Assembly: GCA_905236065.1 (NCBI GenBank)
Contig: CAJONZ010000087.1
Coordinates: 1-64,000, forward strand
Direction: 5' to 3'
Source: an uncultured Bacteroidaceae bacterium
GTDB lineage: Bacteria; Bacteroidota; Bacteroidia; Bacteroidales; Bacteroidaceae
Length of the DNA stretch: 64,000 nt
Shown here: in pieces, positions 25,601 to 35,638 of the stretch
Position numbering within the stretch: the first letter of the stretch is position 1
How the letters are laid out: each line of letters opens with the position of its first letter
The notes under the pieces: model-generated
What the model was told of the DNA's origin: nothing
Database searches by the model: none
The model's input: the letters and a program-made list of their open reading frames with translations, nothing else
Program-made: the position numbers and the translations under genes

Positions 25601-28600
25601 GGGTTCTCCAGGGTGCCGATGGTGGGCACACCGCTTTCCAGCTGCAAGTGTACGTTCACGACATGCAGCTCGTTGGTGAGCCTGATGTCGCCGTCGTCGT
25701 CGGTCTCGTAGTAGGTATATTGATAGACTACGGTGATAATCTTCTCCTTCGTCACGTCCTTGATGTCGCTCTCTCTGGTTACGTAGAGGGTCGTGGTCTC
25801 TTCGGGCTCCTTACCTTGGATGACGAAGTATTTTTGGTCATCGGTCAGGGCCTTGTAGGCATCCTCGCTGATTTGCGTGCCCTTTGCCACAGATGTATTT
25901 CCTTCTTCGTGCGCTTCGTAGCAATAGTAGAATTTGTCTGCGTTCTGGGTGGGTACTACCTGATCCACGTCACTCGTCCTGTGCTGATAGACATCGTGGC
26001 TGACTACCTGACCTGTACCATATGGCGTACCGTCGTAAACGAAGTTCTTGTTGGCTACGTAGAAATAGGTCTCATCGTCAATTGTGTAGAAGTCGGAGAT
26101 TCTGTTTACATGGGTATAGTAACGCTTGTCGTTACGCACGTAAGTCTCGAAGTCGGTGTTGGTCATGCTCTGCCCGTCAGTCAGGGTGATGGTGCCGTTG
26201 TTATAGGTGTAGCTCGTTTTATCACTGGTTGCCTTGAACACGGCACGGTACTCCACGCTCACCTCGTCGCTATAGGGTTGGTGGTAGGCCGTCTTTGTGC
26301 TCTTCGCATCGTCGTTGGAGTCGGGGTCAACCGAGTAGTTGGGGTCGGCGAGGAGGTTGAGGGCATCGTAGTTGAACGTAAAGTATGCACGATCGGTTTC
26401 CGACAGTGAGCACCACGATTGGATGGCACTGTAGTTAGTGTTGCTGAGATATTTCCGTCCACCACACTCTTCGTCCTTTGTACAGATGTAGGCATTGGTC
26501 ATGGCATCGTCAATCTCGCTGGACAGGCTGGAGTAGGTAGTCTTCAGCGTCGCAATCTCTGTGTCGGACAGCAGGTCGCCTTTAATCAGATATTTTTCTT
26601 CGGCCAGCTTCACGGTCTTTGCACAGACGCGGGCTACGGCGAAGGCTGTCTTCTCCTCTGCGGTGAGGCTGTTGTATTCCGACTGGGAGATGGCTGTTCC
26701 TGGATTGATGGTCTTCACGACGCTCACGTTTTGATCGTTTTCGTCCTGATAGGTGTAGGTATAGCGTATCGTTCGGTTGGCCACGTAGGCTGTCTCGAAG
26801 TATTCCTTGTGGGCATCGGTGTCACTTCCGTCTATTTGGTCGTATTCAGCCTCGGTGAGTATCTGGCCCTCGGTATATTGGCGATGGCCCAGCACTTTCG
26901 TCTCCTTGGGGCTGAAGGTCGGCCCTTCGGTATATCCGTCGATGATGGCTTGTCGGGCGGCTTCGTCGGCAGCATTCTTCAGCAGGGTTTTGTATTCCGA
27001 TGCCTTTATCTTCTCATTGACATGACCTTCCGTATCGGTGGTCACTGTATAGTAGTCGTTCCACACCTCTGGCGTGTCCATGTCGAAGGTGAGCACATAG
27101 CCTGTGTTGTGGCTCACGTTGTTTGAGCTGCGGAACAGGTCATCGATGAGGGCGGCATTGGTGGTATATTTATTGCCATCCTTGTCCGTCAGTTCGTTCC
27201 CCTCATAATCAGTGATGGTATGGTTGGCAGCTTTGAAAGCTGTAATATCTGTAGGCAGCATGACGTATTCTCCAGTGGAGTATTTCACACCGTCCACTTG
27301 ACATGCCATGCAGTTGACGTAGGTCTCTTCGACAAAGAATGCTTGCTCGCTTTCGGGCAGGTTCTGCCAGTCCCACCAAGTGATGACGTCGTTCAGTTCG
27401 TAGGCATCGGCCTGCTGGTTCACCCACACTTTCTTGTCTTCTGCGTTCTCGCCTGTTCCAATTACTCCACCAGTCTTATAGTAGTAGGCATAGCGGTTGG
27501 GCTTCACGTTGAGCAGTTTCAACTGTCCGTTGGCGGCGGCGGTGATGGTCAGTGGCAGGTGTACGGTCTTCGAGTAGGCTGTGGCAGAGCCGGTGTAGGC
27601 CGATACCACCTGGTCATAGACATAGACCGAGCCCTTGATGTACCAGTAGTGTGCCTCCGAGCGTCCGTCATCGGCCATCAGGTATCGGTTGTTCACAGGG
27701 TAGCAGTCATCCACGATGCGCTTGCTGTGATGGATGAAGTTGCCCGAAGTCTGTATTTCTTTTTCGGTGTATTCCTTCCCTGTTTCGGCTACAAAGCCTC
27801 CGGAGGCAGGCCAGCTTTCCGCATTCACGGGTTTGGCATCTGCGGCATAGCGGTAGCGTTTAAAGGTCTTTGCTGCGTCGCGCACACCGTCCTTGTCCTG
27901 GTTGTACTCTGAGAGTATCACGTAGTCCATGTCTTCGTAGAACACAGGCAGACGGTGCTCGTTCTTGGCATAGACGAAACCACCACCCTCGATTTCGCGC
28001 TTCACGTTGATGAGGTCCAGTTCCACCACGCCCGTGATGTAGCCGTAGTCCTTATGCTCCGGCGTACTGTTCTCCGTGGTCAGTTCCAGGAACACGCCCG
28101 AAGCCAGGGCCACCTGGTTGTGGCAGGTGCCTCGGTTACGCCAGGTGCCCTTGGGCTGTGGTTCCTTGTAGGTGTAGAAGGACTTGCTTGGGTCTTCAAT
28201 CCCATCCTGGTCGATGTATTTGCTGACAAAGCGCACGTCGCTGGTCATGTTGCCCAAGTAGTGTACGATGGAGTAGATGCCGAAGTAGTTGCCGTGTACG
28301 GCATCATCGCCTGTATCACCGGCCAGTGACACCTGTTTGTTGAGCGACAGCTCGCCCACGCGGTTGATGGTGTAATCCACCTTCTCGCCCACCTCGGCCA
28401 CACGGTCTTTGGCTCCCTGCAGCACCATGCGCGAGCCATACACGCCGCAGAGGTCAGCACGCTGGATGGTGTTCAGCAGGCGACCGGCATAGATGGAACA
28501 GAAGCCGTACTGCTTCCAGTACGTCTCGCTTTTGTGGGTCGTATCCAGTTTGTGGTAGTCTTCCTCGCTGATTTTATCGCCCACGTGGTAGGTCTTGCTG

Positions 28601-31600
28601 CCGACGGTGTACTCCGTGACGCACTCATATTCCAGTTTGAAGTAGGCACGTTCGCGGTTCGACAGGTTGTGATACTCCTGCAGGGTGATGCGCGACTGCA
28701 GGTTGTAGTAGTCCGTGCCGTAGTTCGTGACGTTCAGTTCGCGGTAGCCATCGACCATCGAAAGGTTGCCACCACCGTAAAGACCACCTACGTGCTCCGT
28801 GCCCACGGTGATGAAGTCGCGGTGATACACGTCGTAGAGCGTGGCCGTGGTATTGCCGTACACCGTGGTGGCATTGGCATAGTGCGTATCGGTGTTCGAT
28901 GCCACATTGCCGCCGCCGAATACCGCATTGTGAATTTGTACGCCACGTTCCCCCTTGGCATCCTCCGTGACGAGGTTGGTCCATTTGGCGTCGGCCTTGT
29001 TCTTCGGCAGTGTGTTCAGATAGTCGGTCGGCACGTATTCATAGGGCTTATACTCTCGGTTGTTGTAACTGACGTTCGTACCGTCCGCCTTGATTTGCAG
29101 GTAGGGGGCAATGACCACCTTGCAGTCCTCAATCAGATGGTCGCCCGTACCATCATTATAATAATAGTAATAGTGGCCAGGCGACCCTGTGGTCACGCCG
29201 TTGGCCTTGTCGGCTTTCGTCTTCGCGTTCTCGTAGCCCTTGCTATACACATAGCCCAGGTCGCCGCCGCCGAACACGTTGCCATAGCCTTCGGCCATGC
29301 CCGCCTCGGTGCCCACTTCGCCACCGTGGATATACACCTCCGTCTGTCCGAAGGTATAGCCGTCGGTGTAGAGGTCGCTGTTGCTGCCGTAGCCCAGAAG
29401 GTTGTAGCCCTTGCCGCCGCCGAACACGTTACGGCCAACGTGGCCGTTGTACATCTCGATGTGCGTTTTTCCCACCTTGTAGATTTCCTGGAACTCACGC
29501 ACGTGGTTGGCTGCGCCGCTCTCTTTCGTGGAACCACGGCCAATGGTGGCAATCTCGCCGCCGCCATGTAGGCTGCCGCGTATCTCGCCACCCCAAATGG
29601 TGATGTAGCTCTCATCCACACTACTGCGGGCATCGTAGCCGCCGCCAAACACGTTGCCACAGTCGCGCAAGCGGTTGTCACCGGCATATTTCTCGTTCTC
29701 GAAGTACGTCTCGTCGTTTATCTTCTCCTCAAACTTTTCCGTGTCCGTATTATACGCATAGCCGATGTAGCCGTTGTTCAGCGTCAGGTATGCTTTTCCA
29801 TACACTGCACCGCCCTCGCCGCCGCCGTAGGCATTGCGCTGTACGGTGGGCAGACCGCAGTAGAAGCCATAGTCCGCCAACGTTGCATCCGCCTTCACCT
29901 TTCTCATTTCTGCCAGCAGGTCGGCATCGCTCTGGTCCCTGCGTATGCCGATGACCACGTGCGTCTCGCCGCCGATGTCGTTTGTCGCCGGGTCGTGAAT
30001 GTCCGCATCCACTTCCACATCCTTTCCTTCTATGGTGACCGTCTTCTTGTGTCGGCCCACGCTGCCCTTCCATCCGCCGCCATAGACATTGCGGACGGTT
30101 CCTCCGGCAATGTAGGCATTGGCCGAGGCCATAAAACCGCTTCGGTTCTCGCTTGAATAATCCTTTGCTCCATGAAGGTCCTGCACGGCACCGCTCGTGC
30201 CCGCCGCATAGATGTCCTTCTTCACCGTGCCGCCCAGCAGGGCAATGTACGTGGTGCCAGCCACCACGGCATCCTCACCCAGACCGCCGCCGTAGGCATA
30301 GTTCTCCACCGTGGCTCCCTTGTTGATGATGACGTTCGTACAATATTTATAATGTACCAACGCCAAGTCCTCCTCTGACAGGTCGCCGAAGTCTCGGTCG
30401 TCCATCTCGGCCACTCTCGCCAGCTCGTTGGCAAGGTTGGTATTGGTGTTTTCCCAATAAGTGGTGATTTTCGGTTTCTTAGTTATGGGGTCGATGACGG
30501 GATTGCCAGTCCCTGGGTCGATAATGGGTTGGGGGTCATAGCCGCCGCCTAATACCCAGGCCGCTTTCCAGTCCTCATCCGAAAGCGGTTCCCCTGCTTT
30601 CGCCGTACCTGCAGGCCATGTGTACGTAGGCGTTGGTAAGTCCATGTACGTCTGTACGCTCTCCGCATTATGCACCTTGCCAGCCTGTCCACCACCATAC
30701 ACCTCATACACCTGTGCACCGTTGTTCAGGAGGATTTCCGTATATTCCGCCCACGTGTTTGCACCGTGCCCAGCACCGTATGCTGTGCCCAGCGTCATGC
30801 CATACTTCCAGTGCCTTTGCTTCATCGGAGCGTCAATCAGGATGTGCCCATAGACCGTGCGTCGCTCATTGTTGTTTCCACCATAGATGGCACCCGTCAG
30901 TCGGTCGTCTCCGACCTCCTTTTCCGTCGATTCGTCGATTCTTAGCGGGTCGCATCGCAAGACTGCATCCGCACTGTGCCAGTTGACGTTGGACTCATAG
31001 ACATCACAGGGGCAGTACGTGTTCGTGCCATACGCTCCACCGAAGATACTGCCAATCTGGATGGTGCTGCCCGTTGGCACATTGACCACCGTGCGACGGG
31101 TGACACCCTCCTGGTAGCTACCACCATACGCGGCAGCTATCTGTCCGCGAATCAGGTCGATCACCGCCGAAACCGTTTCGGGCGCGGCCTTTGCCGCTTC
31201 GGGCGACTTGCTCATGCCCAGTCCGCTCCACGCACCTGCGCCAAACACGTCCATGTGTTGGTAATTCTCCATTTCCTGCGGAATGTCGATGAGTATGTAG
31301 CTGCGTTCCTGCATCACGTCACGGTCGGCATCGGCAGGGTAGCCCTGTCCGGCACCATAGACGAGGTTTACCTTGTTGTTCGGATTGCTTTTCAGGGCAC
31401 TGCTCAAGGTGGGGCGGAAATTGACGAAAGCGGCACCCATGCGAGGCTTCGAGTAGCCCTCCTGGGCCGAACCGTCTTCATCGAAGTAGGCCCTGTATGT
31501 TTCGTCCTTGTAGTCGTAGGTACCATAGCAGCCGCCGAAGATTCCCTCGGCACGACCCTGGGTATATTCCATGTAGGCCGACACGTTCTTGGCCACGTCT

Positions 31601-34551
31601 GCGCTGTGTATCTTCGAGGCCACTTCGCTGCGAATGTGGTCAGCTGTGTTGAAGTCTGCCTTGCCAAGAATCTTGCCGCCGAGGTCGTTGCCGCCGTATG
31701 TATAGTCGCGGATGTAGGGGAAGCCCTCGCCCACGCTGCCGTCGTCGCCGATGTGTCGTCCGACGTAGGTCTCGGTGTGGCCCAGGATGTCGGCGTTACA
31801 AGAGCCGGCGAAGGTGTCGAACACACGCCCTTTGCCCAGGTTGATGGTGGTATTGCCGCAGATGGGGCCTAAGAAGCCGCCGCCGTAGATAAACTCTGCC
31901 TCGGCCATGTTCTCGCTATGGTCAGCCTGCTTCGACACACCGTCGTAAGGGCCTCTCAGGTTGACGGTACAGCTGTATTTGGGATTGTACTTGTAGGTCT
32001 TCCCATTGAACGTGTAGGGGTCGCCCTCGCCGTCGTCAGATTTGCCGATGACTCCCTCCTCGCTGCCGCCGAATATCTGGAACACGTAACCCTTGTTGAG
32101 GTTGATGGTGGTGCTGCCCCATATTTCGGTCTCCTTACCCTTGCCGCCTCCATAGACGTTCAGGCCCTCGCCAAGTACGTCCATGCCTTGCTCGTCAAGG
32201 ATGACACCTGTGCGCCGTTCTTCAATATGGTAGTCTTCCAGCGCAAAAATATCCTCTCCATAGAGGATGGCTTCGCCCATTTCGTCCTCCTTGACCTTGT
32301 CGAAGAGTACGTTACGGTCCATCAGCGTCGCATTGATATTGAGGGTGATGTTGCCGTTGACGATGCCACTGGTATAGCAGCCGCCATAGATGTTGCCTCC
32401 CTTCAAGCGGCGTTTCAGGTCGGCGGCATCGCTCGTTTCCGTGGTTTTCCCTTCGTCGGGCACCAAAGTGGTTACAGGGGGAGTGTCTTCGCCCGTGGAG
32501 GAGGAGATGGTGTTCCACTCCAGGAGTTTCGACTTGTCATCCTTGTCTTTCCAGCGCATGGGGCGCATCTCCAAACCGGAGAGGTTCAGCGTCAGTTTGT
32601 TGCCACTGGCGTCAGGGTCGCCGATGACACCCCCTACGTATCTGGCGTTGTAGGTGCCTTCTGGGACGATGGCGCTGTTGCAGCCGCCTACCAGCTTTTC
32701 GAAAATGATGACAGAGTGGTTGAAATTAATGGTGCTTAGGCCGTTGGTTTTGATGCTACCCACGTTTCCGCCGCAGTAGAACGAGCCAAAATAGGCCGTG
32801 TATTTTTCATAGTCTGGGTCGAACACCACCTCGGGCTCGATGTCCAGTTCACAGCCCTGCATGTAGGTGGCGAACTGGGTGGGGTCGGCCTTCAGTTCCA
32901 TCTTGTTGAAATCGTAGGAAATCCCCTCTATCGTCACGTTGCCGGCTATCTTGCTCAACAAGGCCTCCCCAATCATGTTTTCACCGTTATTGCCTAAGAA
33001 TACCTTGTCGGCATAGACGTAGGCACCAATCTTCAGCTGGGCTGTGGCCTCACCGTTCTCTGAGCGCAGGGTGGCACTGTTGCCTCCACAATAGACAGAG
33101 CCGCCGATGAAGGTGGGCTTTAACTCCGTTCCAATCAATCGGACGGACACCGCCTCGGCGTTGGGGCGGAACTTGCAAAGGGCTTCTGCCGACTGCTGGC
33201 CCGTAAATGCAGTGCCTTCCGGCAGGCCTAAAATCTCGTTGACATCGTAGAAATAGTCGCCGTAGAGGAGGGTCGATTTCTCGTTGGCATTCTCGGCTGT
33301 CGGCTTGAACAGGGTGTTGTCGGTGTAGGAGTATGATCCGTTTCCACCGCCATAAACGTCGCCGAGGATGCTGCTGTGGATGCCTACGGCGGTGCCGCCA
33401 TAGACGGTGCCGCTGATGTCGTTGCCACCATAGACGTTGTTGATGGTGCCATCGCCGATGTGTACGCGGGCGGCATAGCCTGGGGGGCAGAGCACACCTT
33501 CAATGGTCTCTTCCTGAATGAGTTTCCCTGGGTTTACGTCGGCCATGCGGCAGCCGCCAAAGACGTTGTTTACCTCCATGTCGGCAGATACGATGGGGAG
33601 GTAGAGACCCTTCTCGTAGGTCATGGCTCCACGGTTACCGCCGCTGTAGAGGTTACGTATCATTCCTTTTTTCAGGTGCCAACGGGGACGAATGCTCATT
33701 TCAGCCTTGTTGTTGCCGCCGAAGACACGCGAGAACTGGTAGTCGGGACTCGTGGCCACGTTCGCGCCGATACCACCCGCACCGCCTAGTTCGTAGATAC
33801 CCATGTTCAAGAGGCGCTGGTTGGTCAGCTTGCTGATGGGCTTGTTTTCCCCATCTTTTTTGAAGGAGCCGTCCTCGTTCCTCTCATAGATGTTAAAGGT
33901 AACCGCACTCGCATTGTCAATGCAGATGTCGGTGGCCTCTGTAACCGTTGCGTTGTTGCCGCCGCCGTAGAGTAGCACGCAAGAGCCGCCGCGCATCTCA
34001 ATGTAAGCTTTCCCCACTTCGGGGCGAACCATGCCCTTGTAGGGACTGTCGTCCGAAACGTAGTCATAGTCGCCGTTGCCGCCGCCGAACAATTGCCCGA
34101 TGTAGGCACAATAGGGCTGCGTGGTGGCAGGGGCTCCCGGTTCGGGGTCGGTGACGGCCTCAGTCCTCTCTTTCGTGGTGAGTACGAAGGAGTTGTAAGT
34201 ATGGTCAATGCCGTTTTCTGTGGTTTCCGTCAGTCCGGCGGGGAAGTTGATGGCGTCCGTGCCGATGGTTCCTGCAATGTCGTTGCCGCCATACACGTAG
34301 TTGATGAGGATGTCGCCACTCATGTGTTCGCCGTCGATGTTGACGAACGACCACCCGCCGACGTTGGCTTGCCGCGCCCCTCCAAAGACACTGCCGTCGA
34401 TGTCGGCAGAGCGAATCACCACGCTGGAGTTGCCACTCGTCGGGCCTTCATTACCACCGCCATACACGTTGCCGCCAATGAGTATCTGTCCCTGCACTGC
34501 CGTGGCAATGAGGAACATCATCAAACTTACTATGTGTGCTCTAATCTTCAT
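22603..34551 (-). CDS. giant secreted VYGGG-repeat protein (3982 aa) with T9SS-like C-terminal sorting domain
   Basis: The signal peptide is MKIRAHIVSLMMFLIATAVQG, cleaved before Q. The solenoid begins almost at once (GGNVYGGGNEGPTSGNSSVV) and covers about residues 24-1900 with repeats ending VYGGG, VFGGG, IFGGC or YGGND. About 1970-2900 holds a second repeat type, with units like GxxISxxxYxxLxxxxxxxF. A GLUG-like patch (LHGDGHTISGLTQSLF) lies near 3160. The tail from about 3905 (TEVRIINTAGITLTRF, then GVFIVRTDDGKYQKKIAVK) has the strand pattern and basic end of type IX secretion sorting domains. This predicts export by T9SS and attachment at the cell surface. It follows the second fimbrillin-like gene by 34 bp and precedes the RAYT gene by 3 bp. 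No catalytic residues are recognised. Confidence 0.9.
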   Translation of the reverse strand: MKIRAHIVSLMMFLIATAVQGQILIGGNVYGGGNEGPTSGNSSVVIRSADIDGSVFGGARQANVGGWSFVNIDGEHMSGDILINYVYGGNDIAGTIGTDAINFPAGLTETTENGIDHTYNSFVLTTKERTEAVTDPEPGAPATTQPYCAYIGQLFGGGNGDYDYVSDDSPYKGMVRPEVGKAYIEMRGGSCVLLYGGGNNATVTEATDICIDNASAVTFNIYERNEDGSFKKDGENKPISKLTNQRLLNMGIYELGGAGGIGANVATSPDYQFSRVFGGNNKAEMSIRPRWHLKKGMIRNLYSGGNRGAMTYEKGLYLPIVSADMEVNNVFGGCRMADVNPGKLIQEETIEGVLCPPGYAARVHIGDGTINNVYGGNDISGTVYGGTAVGIHSSILGDVYGGGNGSYSYTDNTLFKPTAENANEKSTLLYGDYFYDVNEILGLPEGTAFTGQQSAEALCKFRPNAEAVSVRLIGTELKPTFIGGSVYCGGNSATLRSENGEATAQLKIGAYVYADKVFLGNNGENMIGEALLSKIAGNVTIEGISYDFNKMELKADPTQFATYMQGCELDIEPEVVFDPDYEKYTAYFGSFYCGGNVGSIKTNGLSTINFNHSVIIFEKLVGGCNSAIVPEGTYNARYVGGVIGDPDASGNKLTLNLSGLEMRPMRWKDKDDKSKLLEWNTISSSTGEDTPPVTTLVPDEGKTTETSDAADLKRRLKGGNIYGGCYTSGIVNGNITLNINATLMDRNVLFDKVKEDEMGEAILYGEDIFALEDYHIEERRTGVILDEQGMDVLGEGLNVYGGGKGKETEIWGSTTINLNKGYVFQIFGGSEEGVIGKSDDGEGDPYTFNGKTYKYNPKYSCTVNLRGPYDGVSKQADHSENMAEAEFIYGGGFLGPICGNTTINLGKGRVFDTFAGSCNADILGHTETYVGRHIGDDGSVGEGFPYIRDYTYGGNDLGGKILGKADFNTADHIRSEVASKIHSADVAKNVSAYMEYTQGRAEGIFGGCYGTYDYKDETYRAYFDEDGSAQEGYSKPRMGAAFVNFRPTLSSALKSNPNNKVNLVYGAGQGYPADADRDVMQERSYILIDIPQEMENYQHMDVFGAGAWSGLGMSKSPEAAKAAPETVSAVIDLIRGQIAAAYGGSYQEGVTRRTVVNVPTGSTIQIGSIFGGAYGTNTYCPCDVYESNVNWHSADAVLRCDPLRIDESTEKEVGDDRLTGAIYGGNNNERRTVYGHILIDAPMKQRHWKYGMTLGTAYGAGHGANTWAEYTEILLNNGAQVYEVYGGGQAGKVHNAESVQTYMDLPTPTYTWPAGTAKAGEPLSDEDWKAAWVLGGGYDPQPIIDPGTGNPVIDPITKKPKITTYWENTNTNLANELARVAEMDDRDFGDLSEEDLALVHYKYCTNVIINKGATVENYAYGGGLGEDAVVAGTTYIALLGGTVKKDIYAAGTSGAVQDLHGAKDYSSENRSGFMASANAYIAGGTVRNVYGGGWKGSVGRHKKTVTIEGKDVEVDADIHDPATNDIGGETHVVIGIRRDQSDADLLAEMRKVKADATLADYGFYCGLPTVQRNAYGGGEGGAVYGKAYLTLNNGYIGYAYNTDTEKFEEKINDETYFENEKYAGDNRLRDCGNVFGGGYDARSSVDESYITIWGGEIRGSLHGGGEIATIGRGSTKESGAANHVREFQEIYKVGKTHIEMYNGHVGRNVFGGGKGYNLLGYGSNSDLYTDGYTFGQTEVYIHGGEVGTEAGMAEGYGNVFGGGDLGYVYSKGYENAKTKADKANGVTTGSPGHYYYYYNDGTGDHLIEDCKVVIAPYLQIKADGTNVSYNNREYKPYEYVPTDYLNTLPKNKADAKWTNLVTEDAKGERGVQIHNAVFGGGNVASNTDTHYANATTVYGNTTATLYDVYHRDFITVGTEHVGGLYGGGNLSMVDGYRELNVTNYGTDYYNLQSRITLQEYHNLSNRERAYFKLEYECVTEYTVGSKTYHVGDKISEEDYHKLDTTHKSETYWKQYGFCSIYAGRLLNTIQRADLCGVYGSRMVLQGAKDRVAEVGEKVDYTINRVGELSLNKQVSLAGDTGDDAVHGNYFGIYSIVHYLGNMTSDVRFVSKYIDQDGIEDPSKSFYTYKEPQPKGTWRNRGTCHNQVALASGVFLELTTENSTPEHKDYGYITGVVELDLINVKREIEGGGFVYAKNEHRLPVFYEDMDYVILSEYNQDKDGVRDAAKTFKRYRYAADAKPVNAESWPASGGFVAETGKEYTEKEIQTSGNFIHHSKRIVDDCYPVNNRYLMADDGRSEAHYWYIKGSVYVYDQVVSAYTGSATAYSKTVHLPLTITAAANGQLKLLNVKPNRYAYYYKTGGVIGTGENAEDKKVWVNQQADAYELNDVITWWDWQNLPESEQAFFVEETYVNCMACQVDGVKYSTGEYVMLPTDITAFKAANHTITDYEGNELTDKDGNKYTTNAALIDDLFRSSNNVSHNTGYVLTFDMDTPEVWNDYYTVTTDTEGHVNEKIKASEYKTLLKNAADEAARQAIIDGYTEGPTFSPKETKVLGHRQYTEGQILTEAEYDQIDGSDTDAHKEYFETAYVANRTIRYTYTYQDENDQNVSVVKTINPGTAISQSEYNSLTAEEKTAFAVARVCAKTVKLAEEKYLIKGDLLSDTEIATLKTTYSSLSSEIDDAMTNAYICTKDEECGGRKYLSNTNYSAIQSWCSLSETDRAYFTFNYDALNLLADPNYSVDPDSNDDAKSTKTAYHQPYSDEVSVEYRAVFKATSDKTSYTYNNGTITLTDGQSMTNTDFETYVRNDKRYYTHVNRISDFYTIDDETYFYVANKNFVYDGTPYGTGQVVSHDVYQHRTSDVDQVVPTQNADKFYYCYEAHEEGNTSVAKGTQISEDAYKALTDDQKYFVIQGKEPEETTTLYVTRESDIKDVTKEKIITVVYQYTYYETDDDGDIRLTNELHVVNVHLQLESGVPTIGTLENPPTVLPGNAVGLKAPEVTPGAYEVLTNGWEIFDNKDDADHHRNGVPFTNNSTPVYWYQNRDHYIAFYSKTYLGKTYSNYVPLSVANYHDLADIMERHKDNHLYIDRADVDRPCKIYINNYSTLPDDDARKGKNGLDELKALYDLSIGTSMDDHTALGSYINGCSNLDIILRTDLDHSGSDWTSIGASTCFGGTLHGDGHTISGLTQSLFNKLCGNVYNLGVTGSFAGAGVAETGEGYVENCWVKTTGTPTAGTKAVFGNPSRLEGTQLVNCYYPENNAYSETPHDRGNARKMPEKAFYDGEVAYNLNGFYLNKRYYDHNTEWEGTKNEYDYILANADGTLPQNAESTQAVTTLTSYPSGYAVYLPQSTRLTPRLGYVEHRYYDGDFRYADGTIPETFNIRRQEHEYIDDEDDKAIDITWAPIWPDDYLFFGQKLTYGHVEGHTHQPLPAVINKIEGRLLTNALDNRVFRAPAYFQNSHIQVAHFNPNAVFAKENSDQTLSVHKNMTAIDFTGGNGDVSGGYKQGILTTAPYNHVENGAFFPPLLDDNGLTSFRNIGLTKNLLAYTMTTTDAAKKTDAVVSDILHDFPYEETNTETYRTVAPWDTYAHWKNAHGHWVQWTETGSKYIAQNDHLLIDKQDFNAPIAYTFEEDKRMWYQRQPGNFVSRATGWEGISIPFKAEIVTTQQKGELTHFYKGSTYGHEYWLREFKGGTTEGSVFKASFQFPDPNGEDGKKTYTNTFLWDYYYSFNGYDDENLDDYQENDAVNTYYKDAREYAAYPRLTEGTPYLIGFPSETYYEFDLSGRFTPLHTSTPVPEKLDAQVITFASKTGIGISVSDTELEAKAVTFDGYTYRPSYLNKNISDAYTLKSDGSQYEKIDAGDTDNVGAFRPYFVVSGGGGKQRYTRSIVFSYEPSELKGHDDRDLDDEQVGSLNIYTKRKKIVVVSSLSEATEVRIINTAGITLTRFRIEPGEAIETPVPMSGVFIVRTDDGKYQKKIAVK

Positions 34552-34553
34552 TT

Positions 34554-34591
34554 AGGTGAGGGGTTATGGGGTGAGAGGTGAGGGGTTATGG
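34554..34591. repeat. GAGGTGAGGGG-type microrepeat between the fimbrillin-like gene and the 3982-aa gene
   Basis: GGTGAGGGGTTATGGGGTGA and onwards: two tandem copies filling the 34-bp gap, and supplying the TAA stop of the upstream gene on the minus strand. Confidence 0.7.
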
Positions 34592-35635
34592 TTTGATTGT
34601 CGGGTCTTGTGCATCGGAATCATCCAACACATAGACATAGGTGGAATTGATGGAAATCTTGACCGTCCGCTTCTGTCCGTACGTCAGTCCGCCAATGCGC
34701 GTCAGGCGGTTCTCTGCCGTGCGGTCTTTACTGATCAGCTTCGTGCCGTCGGAAGTATAGATGTCGTAACGGCAGGTCAATGTCAGATAGTCAGCTTCCG
34801 TGAACACAGGGGCGAACTGGGCATCGACCAGGCTTGCGTAGCTAGTTGTCAGCCACTGTCCTTGTTCTTTCAAATAGATGATCTGCTCTTGGTTGCCGCT
34901 AGTGGAGATCCAGCCAACATTCGTGATGGGGTTTTCGCCCGTGTCGTTGCCTCTGACTTGCAGGTGGGCACTGACCGTCTCCACTTGGTGGGTCGTAAGC
35001 CTTATCTCCTTCAGCTTGATTTTCCTCAGTGTGCTGTACTCGGCATCCACCTTGAACTGGAAGTCGAGGCCGGCATAGAAGTGGTCGAACAGCAGGTAGA
35101 TATAGTTGCCGTTGGCCGATGTCTCTCCCACGTAGTCGAACTTCCCGCGTCGGATGTCCGTACCGCCGATGGGCCCCGTGTCCTTGTCGCCTTGCAGTAC
35201 ACCCGTGATGACGCAGGGGTCGTTACCGACCAGCGGACTTAGGTTGTTCAGCGTCAGGTTAATGCCATTGTCTGTGTACGCGACGCTATGATTGGTGCCC
35301 GCCTTCTGCATGTAGCCATAGACTTTATACGACTTGCCTGCCTCCAGTTCGAGGGAAGAGCGCCATTTCCCACTTGTGCGGTCGTAATTCAGCGTACCCG
35401 CGGTTTCCTGTTCGCCCGAAGTTAGGAACAGCTCGATTTGCATGTTTTCGTCCGGCACAAGGGCCTCATAGCCAGGAGGCAAGGCACGAGTAGTCCCTTG
35501 CTCCACATCTTTGAATGCCTGGACGTATGGCACGACATATACTTCCGTCACCTTTTCCGGCTCCGGAGTCTCATCTGCCGTGCATCCAACCAGTAGCACT
35601 GCTATCAGGAAATATATATAGCGTTTAAACATCAT
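34586..35635 (-). CDS. fimbrillin-like lipoprotein (FimB/Mfa2-like second subunit)
   Basis: 349 residues with a lipoprotein signal (MMFKRYIYFLIAVLLVGC, lipid-modified Cys18). The body has the alternating strand pattern of Bacteroidales fimbrillins, with LLFDHFYAGLDFQFKV and LRKIKLKEIRL matching the conserved strand region of Mfa/FimA-like proteins, and an Arg-containing stretch (GTTRALPPG, about residues 47-55) where such precursors may be trimmed. It starts 3 bp after the stop of the other fimbrillin-like gene, and the giant T9SS protein follows it. Position suggests an anchor or accessory pilin, as mfa2 follows mfa1 in Porphyromonas, but the exact subfamily is uncertain. Confidence 0.7.
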   Translation of the reverse strand: MMFKRYIYFLIAVLLVGCTADETPEPEKVTEVYVVPYVQAFKDVEQGTTRALPPGYEALVPDENMQIELFLTSGEQETAGTLNYDRTSGKWRSSLELEAGKSYKVYGYMQKAGTNHSVAYTDNGINLTLNNLSPLVGNDPCVITGVLQGDKDTGPIGGTDIRRGKFDYVGETSANGNYIYLLFDHFYAGLDFQFKVDAEYSTLRKIKLKEIRLTTHQVETVSAHLQVRGNDTGENPITNVGWISTSGNQEQIIYLKEQGQWLTTSYASLVDAQFAPVFTEADYLTLTCRYDIYTSDGTKLISKDRTAENRLTRIGGLTYGQKRTVKISINSTYVYVLDDSDAQDPTIKP

Positions 35636-35638
35636 TCT

